A DNA stretch of 64,000 nucleotides. Origin: Zhengitettix transpicula (Eukaryota > Arthropoda > Insecta > Orthoptera > Tetrigidae). The stretch is from contig CM073595.1 of assembly GCA_037074705.1 (NCBI GenBank), positions 26,317,501 through 26,381,500 on the forward strand. The letters run 5' to 3'. Shown here piece by piece: positions 12,212 to 24,400 of this stretch (the first letter of the stretch is position 1; each line of letters begins with the position of its first letter). Under the pieces are notes generated by a model, which was given only the letters and a program-made list of their open reading frames with translations, did no database searches and was not told the origin of the DNA. Position numbers and translations under genes: made by a program.

Positions 12212-12996
12212 TGTGTAATAAGTTTCCCCACAACGGTAGTAAGGATTAATGCCGCGGGGAAACATTACGAGAAAGTCGGAGGCTGAGCGACTGCCAGAAC
12301 TGCATTGATGTTATAGCCACTCGAATGGTGGTGATATCTCTGTTATATAAGGACCTGAGTCCTTTGCCGTTATGGCGCCCACTCGAATTCATCGTCTTGT
12401 AGACACCATCTCTGGATGGACTACAGGAAAGGTTTTCGTCGGGATTAATATATTCGTGTTGACGTTACGTCCAAGCTTCAACAGCGAGGAATACTGCTGT
12501 TAAGTAGTGCAGACCTGAATGACTGGTATTGTAAGGAAAGTAAGTATATTGTAACTCTGTACAGTCACTTGAAAGTAACATTGGCAGATACAAAGTTTTC
12601 TTGGTTCATCATTTAGAACATTATCCTGATATAGGGACTCTTGTCGCAGTGGAAGGGATGGTCTTTTGACTCACGAGGTAGTGGAGAACTCAATTAGAAA
12701 TTACAACGTATTTTACTCCCTACCATCAAGTGTTCCACGTGTGCTGAACCTGGAGTTCGGATAATCAAGTCCCGACGTGATGTTCCGCATGACTGTTGCG
12801 GTCTGGAATAAAATACTGGCACTTTTTCTGTTGATGTCCGCCAAGTGCTAATACCTCGTCTAGACTTGATTGAAGCGCTCTCTGTAAACAGCCTATATAA
12901 TTACAGCAACGTATCCTTCCGCGCGTAGCTCGAATGCATTGACAAGCTAAATAACTCACTCAACGTTCAGTTCTTAAAACATTTAATTATTACACA
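12212..12996. mobile_element. Candidate solo LTR
   Basis: A 785-bp block with 9-bp perfect inverted ends TGTGTAATA...TATTACACA and a GC-rich interior. A TATA-box-like gttatataagg lies near 12340, consistent with an LTR promoter. A convincing target duplication is not seen (TTACT left, GTTAT right). It lies in the receptor intron between the 13.2- and 6.2-kb exons. Alternative: an unrelated promoter-like sequence with fortuitous ends. Confidence 0.45.
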
Positions 12997-13233
12997 GTTA
13001 TAAGTGATATAAATAAATTTATTCTGACCGTTTCCGGTCATATTTCATTATTGTATATTATATAAAGGTTCTAAATGGTGCAAATATACGAATTCGGTAC
13101 ACGTGAACTGTAAATTACACTTCAGACATGTTTACTACTTGCCCATTTTAGAGATCTTAGTATCAACAGTAGGTTACACTAAATTTATTGAAAAAACGAA
13201 TGATGAGTATGAATAATGCAAAAATATACTTAC

Positions 13234-13322
13234 GAACAGTTTATTGCTGATGTGACGTTGTTCCAAATATCGCCAAAATAGCCGGAAACGTGGTTTCCTT
13301 GCAGGCTGAGCATTGGTGGGTA
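13234..13322 (-). CDS. Ionotropic receptor, S1 exon (YPP...GYFGDIW)
   Basis: This is a short 89-nt exon found by extending the gene between its neighbours. An acceptor TTTCATTTCAG precedes 13322 and a strong donor GTAAGTATA follows 13234. It enters in phase 0, matching the exon at 17406, and leaves in phase 2, matching the exon starting 6234. It encodes YPPMLSLQGN followed by SGYFGDIWNNVTSAIN. This is the region where IRs carry a PP motif followed by GY.GD.W..L, the S1 lobe that begins the ligand-binding clamshell. The junction with the next exon creates a serine codon (TC plus A). The phase agreement on both sides is the strongest evidence that these exons form one gene. Confidence 0.85.
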
Positions 13323-13612
13323 CTGAAATGAAAGCGACCTCTTGAAATGATCTTAAATTGGTTAGAATATTTACGAAATTCACGGCAAGTTTAATATAAC
13401 AGACCAATCTTAGACATTCGATTCAGCAGACACTAGGAAAATTTCTCACCATTTTAAAAAGAAATAGCGGCTATTGTTGCCCAAGCTTGTATTTTTTTCT
13501 GCGATCTAAATTTCTACATGTTTGGTACAAATACTTCGGAATATATTTGTGTAATTCAAGAACTGTTTTCAATTGAAGCTCTAAAATAAATACTACAAAA
13601 CTGAAGTAACGG

Positions 13613-13745
13613 ATTAGGACAGAAAAATCTAGACCGGACCAGGAATCGAATCCAAAACCTCTGCACCTGAACAGCCGTCAACTGTGTGATATGAGCGCCG
13701 TGTACTAAACGGAGGTCTTGTCCGGTCGAGATTTTCTATCCTATC
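13613..13745 (-). repeat. tRNA-SINE relic with fold-back end
   Basis: A minus-strand B-box-like GGATTCGATTCC (13653-13642) is followed by TGGTCCGGTCTAGATTTTTC, the same body as the SINE at 100-240. The right edge (13710-13745) is an inverted copy of the same body (ggtcttgtccggtcgagatt), so the block can fold on itself. Confidence 0.55.
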
Positions 13746-13759
13746 TTCGAAAAATTAAA

Positions 13760-14035
13760 AATAACTATTTATGTATGTATGTACGTGTGTTCCGCATACA
13801 AGTTTAAACGCGTGGAGAAACTTGGACCAAATTTGGCACACATGTTCCTTTCGAACAGGAAACAAACACTGTGGGGGGTAAGACACGGCTACCACCCTTA
13901 GGGGCGGGGGTGGAAATTTTAAAACATGCAAAAGCGGCCTACATTTGCGTTTAAAGAACAATTTTCTGGGTCAATGAGAGAAGAGCACCCTTACGGGTAG
14001 GAGTAGATGAGAGTTACATAAAAATAATCTATTAA
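13760..14035 (+). mobile_element. Truncated Helitron-like fragment C
   Basis: It carries the family head (tatgtatgtatgtacgtgtg, ttccgcatacaag, caaatttggcacac, aacaggaaacaaacactg) and parts of one or two modules, ending near gagagttacataaaaataat. The GC-rich 3' end and CTAG are missing, so it is a 3'-truncated copy. It lies in the intron between the receptor exons at 17.4 and 13.3 kb. Confidence 0.6.
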
Positions 14036-15225
14036 TGTATTTAAACCATAAAAACTAAAAAACTGTGACACGATATAGAATATTTTTTTAAATAAGCAGT
14101 TTGAGAATTCTTCCTGACTGAAGTATGTAATATGTATAATTTATTATAAATATATATTCAGGACAAGAATTAGGTGCACTATTTTGAACGTCAAGACGCC
14201 TCCATAAAGGAGAAGAAAAGTAGTGAAAAATGACTTGAGTGGACCATTGGACATAGACCTGAAAATTGGAAAGCGTTACAAACGAGACGGAAAAAAGCAC
14301 ATTCGCGACGCGGATTCTGTAGAGACTCCTGTAGCGAGTTTCACGTTGTAAAATGACATCGGGATTGTCAAACTGTTTTTGTGACCATATTTCCTTTGTA
14401 AACTCGTATATGGCACTGTTAATCGTCTTTCCAACATTTACTCTCTGATCAAATCAAATCAAAATAAGATTTAAATATTTCTTTTGAATAATTATTTTCT
14501 TTAGACAGATTATATTCAATTTTTATATTGAACAAAAATATATTTTCAGTGGCAATATTTTTTTTTATTTTTTCCATCGAATTTTTCGAAATAGAAATTA
14601 TGTAAAATATCCACATGACAGGTATTTAAAAATTATGTTTAAAGAATACAAAATATTTTAAGATAATTGAAATAATATATATAACACCATATTGTAGTCA
14701 CCATTTCTTAAAAAGCACTCTATTTCGAGGCGGAAGGCGCCGTTTGGACAGCTGGTGGACTCGGACGGTGGTCTCAGACCCATTTTGTGAGAAAATAACC
14801 TGCGTGCGACAAAATACGGACAGCACCAAGGGACGCCAAAATTATTAGGCCTGAATTGAGCTCCCGAAGCATCTAGTTAGAGGACGGGCTTGAAAAATTA
14901 AAACATCTGCAGTAGGAATGCAGAGATTTCTGGAGGTCGAAATCTGGCAGTGAATAGCCAGCCACGAGTTTGAGCGATCGGTAACCAGACTCAGAAAAGT
15001 CCAGCCATTCCCGAGAAATTTGTGGGGGGTTCACGGACCATCTGCCACCATCCAGATGCACTCGGGCGTCCCAGCACGACGCAGTCACGCCTCCACTGCA
15101 ACCAGACTGCACCAGCTCTAACCACAACGACACGGTATCGTGTGTATTGTTTAAAATCCATTAATACTGTTCAATCAGTTACTAAATTTACTCAGTTTAC
15201 TTATTTCAATAATTTCAATTTTGCC

Positions 15226-15607
15226 ATGTTGAGGTTCACCCCCGCATTATTTCTGTTTCGTTGTTTTGATTAGTGCAATTTTTATATGTATTCAATTTTA
15301 ATGTGGTTTATTTTCTCAGTAAATTATTATTTTAAATAAATTAAATCTTTTTATTAACCTTGTAAGAAATAAATAACACAATATATTTTAAATATTAATT
15401 CTAATATTTTAATATTATGTTGAGGTTCACCCCCGCATTATTTCTGTTTCGTTGTTTTGATTAGTGCAGTTTTTATATGTATTCAATTTTAATGTGGTTT
15501 ATTGTCTCAGTAAATTATTATTTTAAATAAATTAAATCTTTTTATTAACCCTGTAGGAAATAAATAACACAATATATTTTAAATATTAATTCTAATATCT
15601 TAATATT
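15226..15607 (+). repeat. 191-bp tandem duplication, two copies
   Basis: Copy one is 15226-15416 and copy two 15417-15607, each starting atgttgaggttcacccccgc and ending taatatt. I see about five substitutions between them (roughly 97% identical), so the duplication is recent. An open frame starting at 15608 begins exactly at the end of copy two (MNDYDRDDPKLRRKNNK...), 63 codons, no recognisable family. Confidence 0.85.
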
Positions 15608-15799
15608 ATGAATGATTACGATAGAGATGATCCAAAGCTTCGAAGGAAAAATAATAAATTAACTATTGAGTCTGAAAATTTTTGTTTTGTTTTTTATAAG
15701 AATATAAATGATTGTGAGTGGGTTATACACTTTCAGGGAAAAGGTATATTACAACCCTTGTTTGTATTTCAAACTTCTGTCAAGTCCACATTAAATTGA

Positions 15800-17400
15800 G
15801 AAAATGAATTTATAATTATTTTTATTATATAACAGGTCCAATTTTTCAGATATTTATTAGAAAATGCAATTGCTTTCAATTATCATTAACTGTGCAAAGC
15901 AAGTGGTTAAATTTTAACATATTTATTACATTTATTGAATAACTGTTTAAATATTTATGTTTATAAAAATTCACCGTAATCTTTTACCGTTATCAGATTT
16001 TTAATATTTTTTTTTACGGACGACGTGTTGAAGCAGACAACGAATTCGTTACCGGTGTTTGGGAAGTCAGACGTGACGCAGTTGGAGCATATCGGGTGAA
16101 TTTTAGTTAGCAGGACCCATGCACCGTTTCAGACATTTTTGTTGCGTTACTTTGTGTCTGGCGTCCGTTTGAACCGTCGAGTAATTTACAAATGGATGAA
16201 AGAGAATTTCTAGTGCTGATAGCGAAATCGTGCAAGGAGGGTGTGAATGTGCTCTAATCATATTGTCGGGTAGCTAATAATAATTTCCAAAGAACGTAGA
16301 CTAGGTCGTCGATTACATACTCGGGTTTCAGGAAACACGTCTCTATCAGCACAAAGACAATTACACAACTCTGGAACGAAGGAGTATTTGTGCAAATTAC
16401 AGAAATATTATAAAGGAAAGCATAGCTTTTTAATACGCGAAAATAAAATAATTAAAAGTGCCGGGTCTCGAAATCGGAACACTTGGAACTTGTGTAGAAA
16501 TTTATTGTGACACTGCGACGGAAACGTATAGGGAGAAATTGCTTTTCCGTCAAATAGTAAACCAGCGAGGCTGACACATATCAACGATGACGTTTTTTGG
16601 CATGTAGATTTTCGTTTTATGCCTGTCTGTCCTTGCTTCTCTCTCTCTTTCACTCTTTAGTTCATTTGTTCCCCTTTATCTTAGTATTATTCCCTTTATT
16701 CAAAGTTTTATAATTTCTAATTGAAAAATATCATACTTTATATTAAAATTTCAACATAAAATGTTTAATAATATGAATTATAGTAAAATATATAATATAA
16801 AGTTATTTCAACTTTTGAAGTTCGCAGTCTCGTATCAATAATTGGCGGCTCTGTGAGAATTAAATGCACCAAATGTGGGTTGATGAAACTTTTGCTTCGG
16901 AAAAGGGCACAAATGAGTACGTAAATTAATTGATATTATGTTACTTATGTAACGATTATTCATGAGTTAAATAATTTATTAAGTAAGTTTCACTTCTCGT
17001 ATATGGTCCAACAAGCGAACTCATTTTGTTATTATCTTCTTTCCTAATTAATTCATTAGTTTGGTTCTATATTTCTACTTTCCTTCCATTTTCTATGCTT
17101 TTCTATGTTATTTCTTTCTTCATATAATATTTATGAATTTTATTATTCCCCCTCACACTTTCTTACCTTCAGTCTTTCCTGCTTTCTTTTCTTGCATCCA
17201 TTCGGTTCCTCTTTCTGTCCTTACTTATTTTATTCCTCTTATCTTTTTCTTTTATTTGTTCTTATTTGATATCTTTTTCCATTACTTATCATTATTTGAT
17301 ATGTATCTTTCCTCACATCTCACGTGCATTTTTCCTTTTTTTTCTTTTACCTTTCTCTTATATGGATTAGTTTACTTTTATATCGCTATGATTGTAAGGA
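15800..17400. other. Receptor intron sequence, including a T/C-rich tract
   Basis: No gene seen. 17038-17370 is strongly pyrimidine-biased on the plus strand (ttttcctttt, tttctttctt runs), that is, purine-rich on the sense strand just after the receptor exon. The 168-codon plus-strand frame there is low-complexity Phe/Leu/Ser from this bias. Confidence 0.6.
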
Positions 17401-17405
17401 CTCAC

Positions 17406-17693
17406 GTGGACCGTGCTGACCCTGAAGACGAAGCCATTGAGGTCACGGCGTCGCTGGTAGAGGGCGGGCAGAGCGTCGGCGCCGATAGTCAACACTGGCA
17501 GGGGCAGGAGGCGCAGGGGCAGCCCCTCACTCACGCGATACACCTCTGTTGCCTTCAGCTTTGCTGATCGATTCTGTACTGCTATAAGCTCGCAGTCGAA
17601 AGGTATGTAGACCCCGCGGAATACATCCTTCATCTGCGAACCTTCCTCCAGGGAAACTATCCACTTCGACGAGGATAGTAGTTGTCGAGGTAC
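17406..17693 (-). CDS. Ionotropic receptor, amino-terminal-domain exon
   Basis: This is a 288-nt, 96-codon exon that is GC-rich against an AT-rich background. It is bounded by an acceptor TTGCAG (ending 17694) and a donor GTGAGT (from 17405), in phase 0 at both ends. The peptide begins VPRQLLSSSKWIVSL, passes through GVYIPFDCELIAVQ and LKATEVYRVS, and ends YQRRRDLNGFVFRVSTVH. The last segment is the usual IR transition from the amino-terminal domain into the first strand of the S1 ligand-binding half (an LxGxxxRVxTxH pattern). It splices in frame to the exon at 13322. On the sense strand the intron just after the donor is strongly purine-rich. It carries no stops and no obvious decay, so I treat it as a functional exon. 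The plus-strand reading frame across the same bases is a shadow. Confidence 0.85.
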
Positions 17694-17699
17694 CTGCAA

Positions 17700-20600
17700 T
17701 CACAGAATCTTCGATCAGGGCAATAAATATTATGGAGCCGTTCCAACGAACTAAAACCTACTCGACAATTCAGAAAGTCAAACAACTTATCAAATAAGAT
17801 CTATTATACGATACGAGAAAATATTTAAAGCTTAAATTCTCCGAAAGTTAACTGATTTCAAACTCAAATTAATTGGGATATTGTTTATTGAACTTTATTT
17901 AGCTTATCGCCCTAAAATTCACTACTAAGACCAAAAAACACTGGAAAGTCAATTTTTGTAGCATCCCAATAAAATCTGTGAACCTTAGTAAGAAAACATC
18001 TTGAAACAGAACAGATATAAATCATACTATGCTAATTTCTGAAATGATACAAATAAAATTAAGTAACAACTCTGTCAATATTCAAAATGATCCAAACTAT
18101 TTGAATAGTATATATGGTACTGTTTTATCTCCCTGACATCTTTGGTAATGTTTAAATTGTTCTATTTTATTGACTTGTGTCAGTTCGTAAGTTTTTAATG
18201 CACTTGACGAGTTATGTAATGTCAAAGGAAACGTTGTGATTTACATTTTTTTCTATATATTTTTTGTACTTGGCCAAATTTATAAATTCACTTATCAATT
18301 AAACAATTTACCCAATAGGAATTTTATTTCGTAAGGTAATCCTGTATCGATTAATGATATTTTATGGAAATTCTGCTTCACGAAAGTCCCCGAGTATACC
18401 AAAATGAACGTTTCACTCCTGAACGATGACGAATCAGACTCATTCGCCGCTGGGTATGCATAAAGAAGTTTTTACCAGTGGCGCCTGGAGCTATGCGATC
18501 ATGTGCTAAGCATTTAAATAAATTAATGAAGAATTAATTTTTCTTAATTTAAATTTCCTTTATAATTATTGCGTTTTAACAACAGAATCCTTTAAGCTGC
18601 CCGCCTTGTGGCTAACTCGCTCCCGCTAATACAAACGGCTGACTGTCTCCGTGCTACCCACGCCTCAGCACAGCACGCGCAGTATTCCGTCTCACCCCCA
18701 TGCACCACCTTAAAGCTCCACAAACTGGCTCCTTTCTGTGTTATAAGCCAGTTAGCTCACCCAGCAGTGCCATAATGCATGGATTGTTCCTAAAATTAAC
18801 TTTATTTAAAAAAATGTGCGAAGAAAAAATATTTCTGTGAATCAAATCGGTGCTAATTTATTCCGTTTTTACAAATTAGACACGATGCAAATGAAATTAT
18901 AAATGTATCATATTACGTGACAGGTCATTTGACGCAATGTTGTTGTAGTATTAATATTTTACATTGTTATCCTCGTAAAAATTATTGCTTGAGGTATTGT
19001 AGCAGTTACCTTAAAAAACTCACGAGACGCCATTTATATAATTCTGTTTGAAAGTAGTGAGATGTGTCTAGAACTGCTACGATGGTTTACTTTGTTATGT
19101 TTTCAATAATGTTTAATGTCTAATGTCTAGCTAATTGTACGAATTTTGTCTGGAATCTTGAAATATTGAAAAGGGGCGTGTCGTTACAGCATTTTCCCCT
19201 AGAAGTTTGAAACTAGCTGTCAGTCCAAAATGTTTGTAATTATGACATATATAGATTAATTAAATAAAGTGTGAAATTTATTTGTTTAAAATCTTCAATA
19301 AGTTGTTCATGTCCAATTAGCAACGTAGTTCGTTGGCTTCTTTCCAGAGTTTTCAAACTAATCGTCGGCCATTCTCGACGTGTTTGTGTCCGGTTGGGCT
19401 GTAAAACTAGAAATAGAGCACTACATTGGCAGTTTTAGTAGGCCGTTAGCTTCAACACCTAACAGGTGTGGAAACTGCACAGTCACAGATTGCACATAGC
19501 AATGTCCACTGATCAATGGTGAATTATGCCAGCATATAACGTGGACTAACTGATCAACAAAAAACCTGATTGTTAAAATACTACGCGATAACATGAAATC
19601 TATTTAAATGCTGGGAACAAAAGACTGAAATTTTATGAACATCATGTAAGAGGAGCAAAAAAAATTATAATTATATTGAAAATGTTAACATTAGAATTTT
19701 TTGGCGAATCTTCTTCATTTAAGAGTCATGATACAGTTTTTAGGTAAAACGTTTATGGGGAAAAAATATATTTACTAATACAGTTTTTTTCTGTATTTTC
19801 TGTAATGTTATTGTTTTTATAGCTCAATGTATTGGCTGATGATGTGATTTTCAATGTCATCGATTAATTGTTTTCATTGCTACGTATGTAATATTTAATA
19901 ATCATATTCCGTGTATTTGGATATTTAATACAATTTATTTCTGTTGGTATTTGTATAATTAAATAATTTGTTATTCCATGTTTAGCGTCCACATAATTAT
20001 CACACGAATTGTTTTGTAATTAAATGGAAATGATGAAGCCTCTTGTTTGAGTATAAAGTTGTTTTCCTGAACATATTTCATACATGAAGTTATATTAGGG
20101 AAAAATTCTCTCGCTAGACGAGTTAAGGATTATAAATGTAAAAGTAGTATCAGCGTTCCGATTGTAGCTTTCACTGTGTTTTGATATCTCGGAGACAGAT
20201 TGTGCGTTTGGATGATTACCTGATGCCCTATTCATTACAATTACAGCATATACTGCATATATAAGCTTTGCAGAAAATTTGCTAGCCATGCAATAATTAA
20301 ATTCCAACTCACCTCCGGCATAGCAATTTCTGTGAAAAAATTTTTCTCAAACAACTAGGGAAATTTCAGAATAATTATTTCATAGAAATAACAGAAATTA
20401 TTAATTTTATTACTTACCAGTTGAAGTAGATTATTAACAGAAACTATACGTTCGATTATGACGAAAAGTGGGCTTGTGCGGTTCTGGAACAGAGTAGTGT
20501 TGAGAAATGCTACTGTTGTTGGGATGTTGTATTTTGATAGTTCCTTTCTTAATCTTCGGACAGAAGTAGCAGCAGAGATATCTGTAGATTTAGATTTATT

Positions 20601-20800
20601 AACTCGGTTAGTCGTCTGGTGGAAAATGTTACAAAGTTAAACAAATGTAAACACACGCAAATTATTTAATGATACCATAATGTTTCAAAGTTTTTTGGAT
20701 AATTTGTAATTCGGAATTTTGATTTAAAAAATTATATTCATAATTAATTTATGTTTTGTAACATTAATTATTAAATTGAAACAATTATGAAAATTTATGA
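17700..20800. other. Receptor intron, no recognised feature
   Basis: AT-rich with a GC-richer island at 18590-18780 (gctgcccgccttgtggctaa) that shows no protein match or clear tRNA boxes. A missing amino-terminal-domain exon could lie between here and 29.6 kb; I did not find one with the needed phases. Confidence 0.5.
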
Positions 20801-20811
20801 TTTTATTTTAA

Positions 20812-21195
20812 AGTATCTGGGTGCCCGGCGTTACCCGGGTTGTCATAACGAAACTCAACGACATATATACCCCCGGATTTGACTCTAATATAGGTTGTTT
20901 TTGCGTTATGTAACGCACTTCCATCCCCACCCTTAAGGGTCCTCCCTTCCTATCCCTAATGCGTTGAAATTATACACATAGAACATCGGTAGAAATACTA
21001 ACAATCTCAACGTTTTTATTCAACGCAAATATCGGCCGTTTATCATGTTTTAAAATTTCCACCCACGGCCCTGGGGCCGGTAGACGTGTCTCACCACAAC
21101 AGTGTTTGTTTCCTGTTCGCAAGAAACACGTGTACGAATTTTGGTGAAATTTACTCCGAGGGTGTAGTTTTGTATGCGAAACATACACAATTATA
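20812..21195 (-). mobile_element. Short Helitron-like fragment D
   Basis: A minus-strand copy: the head (gtatgtttcgcatacaaaac, ttcgtacacgtg, aggaaacaaacactg) is at the right end. A single module and the tail (gggtaacgccgggcacccag) run to about 20815. The terminal CTAG is mutated. At ~380 bp it looks like a head joined directly to a tail by loss of the internal modules. Confidence 0.65.
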
Positions 21196-21949
21196 TACAG
21201 GAAATATTATATTAGACCATTTTATTTAATAAATGGATATTGTTCTGTTGATAATTCATTGTTTGTTCCTTATAGGATTTAGAACAGAAAAACAGTGATA
21301 AATTAACTTTTTATTATATAAACTTGTGATTTGAAATATATTGTTTGTTATTTATGCCTCTTATGGCAAAAATACTGATGTATTTCCTGTTGATATATAT
21401 TATTTTTAATTTTGGTTATATATTTGAAATATTTTATTGTTTCCTAAACCTCTTGGAATTTTTACATGTTTCAGTTACCCGATTTATTAAGCTAATTGAA
21501 ATCGTATTGCATATAATATGTAAAAGCATTCATATCAATAAGTTTTATGCTCCGTTGTCGTAGAAAATGTATTCTTCATAGTCAGACTGAGAAAAAGTTT
21601 ATAACAACAATACAAACATTTCAGACGCACCATAGGCTGAAGAGGATAAAAACTATATACAGAAAAGTAGCGATGTTAAATACTTTTTTTATTACAAAAA
21701 TGTCTGTTAATAGGTCGTTAGATATATGTATTTATTGAAAACAGACGCAGAAATAAATATTGCATAAAGGAGAAGAAAGAGGAATGATAACTGGGAATTG
21801 TATATGTAAATAAGATCAATTAAGTAAGGTATTCAGAACATTAGAAAGAAAAATGACTACGAAATTATAGATATTAAATGAAAATTAATAAATAAATAAA
21901 ATTATTTGTGACATAAACTTAACATAAAAATAACACGACACTCTACATA

Positions 21950-22030
21950 ATTTTATATGAATCCGGACGCAATTAGGAGAGAGAAGATAAAGTTCCAAAA
22001 AACAAAATCACAAGGGCGGTTATTAAGGCG
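21950..22030. repeat. 81-bp dispersed repeat, copy 1
   Basis: It is identical to 23787-23867 except for one base (gagagaag here, gacagaag there). Contains tgaatccggacgcaattagg and aaaatcacaagggcggttat. No target duplication or terminal repeat is evident. Confidence 0.8.
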
Positions 22031-22379
22031 ACAAAATTTAAATAAAAATATAAATAGTGTAAGGAAGTACTATTCAGTAGTGCGTGCAATAATATTTAAA
22101 TTAGAGTCAATTTTATGAATTCTGTATGGAGTAATTTGCACCACTTATCAGATGCTTGTTAATATAATAATTAATTATAGTTCTTTATGTCTCTTTGACC
22201 TGGAGGAAGACTGCGATACAGTTTAATTCCGGGAAAGTGTATAGTATTCTTGTTGAAGGGTTACAGTTTCTTTTATAGTATTCAAGATACTGACCGTTGG
22301 TCACGTTTAACGGATTACAGTATTTCAAATATGTATGTGCTAGAAAGTATTAAAATTTAAAGAATTTTGATAGGAGGAT

Positions 22380-23050
22380 TGTAACTTGATTTATTGTATT
22401 ATCCGGCTAGTTGCCGTTTATTGAAACCTGAGTATTTCTACGTTTCTAGAACCTAGTTATCGATTACATGTGTGGCAATCTCCTTGACTACCCGCCGTAG
22501 GAGGTCTTCGACAGTTCAATTCTTAGAACGGCTTACCTGCGGTAGGAGGAAGTAACTTTTGAAAACAATATCCCTTGGTCAATTTATTAAATATTATTAC
22601 AGATATGTACAATTAAATTTTGCCCTCCCGACTAGCCTGTTATGAAAATCTCAAGGGTTAAAGTGGCAAATTAGGCCCGGGAAACGATTTATGAAAAGTG
22701 CTTTACGCAACCATGATATGTGCAATATTTGTTACCAGACTGGGGTCTCTGCAACACAGCGACGTCCCTCGCAGCTGGTCATCGATGTCTCTCTCGCTGG
22801 TAAACTCAAGAGTCCTCCTCTAGTCAGCATCAGTAACAGAATGCCTGACCAGGCCTCCACTTCTCCCGACCTGTGGGACCAACCGTTCCTCTATTGGTCC
22901 ATTTAATTTATTATGGACCAATCACAGGTCCTAGACGATTCCATCAGCGAGACTCTCCGCACCTGCTGTTTGTTGACGGGAAAACCCCGGAGGTACCGTT
23001 ACTATCCCCAGCCTGACTAGCATCAAACGGTACTTTTTGCCGACGTTCGA
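22380..23050. other. GC-richer island of unknown origin
   Basis: Contains taggaggtcttcgacagttc, gcggtaggaggaagtaac and a 71-codon plus-strand frame at 22691-22906 with no family I recognise. Base composition suggests a retroelement LTR or UTR, but I could not define ends. Confidence 0.35.
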
Positions 23051-23439
23051 TAAACATGGTTGCTCACGCGTTTAAATAAACTGACTAAAATATCAGTAAA
23101 ATCAATTAAAAGACGCCTATCCTAAATAACGCGCTATACGTAACACAGATGTAAATAAAAAAAATTCAAAATACACCATTGATGCTGCCTTACCATGAAC
23201 TTGTTGCGTTATTAGATGACGATGGTTTTCTGTAAACTATAATGACTTTCTTGTCTCATTTTGGCACAATTGACTCTGTGATATTGGTAGAAATTCCACC
23301 CAGAAGTTGCTTTTTGGTGGTCATTTAAATCGGTTGCGGTGTGTGTGTTGTTCGAGATGAGAAGAAAAGTAGTATCATGCACAATGTTAAAATCCGTCCC
23401 AAATTTATTCCCGGGTCTCAAATGAATATGGTCACTCTA

Positions 23440-24400
23440 TTCCTTCAATTTCTACCGTCAATAAATTGGCGGCCGAGTTTAAACGTGGCCGTGAAAAGCG
23501 TAAAGGACGACCGAAGTGTAAAACCGCAGCTGAAATCATCCAATAAGAGCAAGATAAAGATGGCCGTACGAAGGTGCGTGTATTTTCTTATATTGCAGGG
23601 ATATAAAAAATTACACGTTGGTTATATTTTTCAAGAAAGCTGAGTGCTGCAAATGATCTCTGCGGAACAAACGCAGTCAGACGACAGTTTCCCAACAGTG
23701 CTTGGCGCGTTTAACGAAGATTAATACTGATTTCCGGCGTCGTGTAACAATGGATGAAATACATGATATCTTATATATATATAAATATTTTATATGAATC
23801 CGGACGCAATTAGGAGACAGAAGATAAAGTTCCAAAAAACAAAATCACAAGGGCGGTTATTAAGGCGATTTACTATTACGCATTGTATAGGAAACAACTG
23901 TCCATGCTGTGAATAGCTCAATTCTTAAGCTCCGAATAGGGCGATGACGGTCATCGGTGGGAAAGTTCATTGCGTCGGCTTTGTGGTCCACGAAAGAAAT
24001 TCTGTAGATCTTGGAAATGGTAAAACAATAAGTTTGGTATAGTATTGCAATAATTCGTGAAAACAAACCCGCCTTCAAGAATAAATTCGTTTTTCATCGT
24101 GACAAAAACGTCTTGGCGATGGTACAATTAAGGGATTTGAGTTATGAAGTGCAGGAACACGTAACCTATTCACTAGATTTCGTTCACTTGGACTTCCTTA
24201 AACTCGAGCGTTTCTTCGCTGGCCAACGTTTTTCGTCCAATCAAGAAGCGTTTGTTGTTATTGACGGGTTCTTTATAGCTCTTCCGACGAAACGCTACAG
24301 ATGGCACTGGAACATTGCTGGATGAAATATAATAATATTAAATGTGATTATTTTTAAAAATAAAAACTGTTTAGAAAACATAAATTGTCATTTTTACTAT
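23440..24400 (+). pseudogene. Mariner transposase fossil
   Basis: Scattered mariner segments in order: NKLAAEFKRGREKRKGRPK (about 23460), SAEQTQS and FRRRVTMDE (near 23660-23756, first catalytic Asp region), then after an unrelated 81-bp insertion and divergent sequence, ENKPAFKNKFVFHRDKNVLA (about 24060). The C-terminal part YEVQEHVTYSLDFVHLDF with FFAGQRFSSNQEAFVVIDGF runs to 24325. The third catalytic region is degraded (SLDFVHLDF for SPDLAPSDF). Many stops and indels. It resembles the irritans/SETMAR-like mariners more than the copy at 40.5 kb. Confidence 0.7.
23787..23867. repeat. 81-bp dispersed repeat, copy 2 (inside a mariner fossil)
   Basis: Partner of the 21950-22030 copy, interrupting the mariner fossil between its first catalytic region and its C-terminal half. 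Near identity implies a much more recent event than the decay of the mariner. Confidence 0.8.

Noticed and set aside
17061..17567. 168-codon plus-strand ORF
   Set aside because: The first two-thirds are low-complexity Phe/Leu/Ser from a T/C-rich tract and the end is antisense to the receptor exon.
20095..20307. Minus-strand frame considered as the missing receptor exon
   Set aside because: Acceptor-like CAG is present but the exit phase does not fit the next exon and the peptide does not look like an IR amino-terminal domain.
22691..22906. 71-codon plus-strand ORF considered as a gene
   Set aside because: Lies in a GC-rich island with stops around it; no family or splice context.
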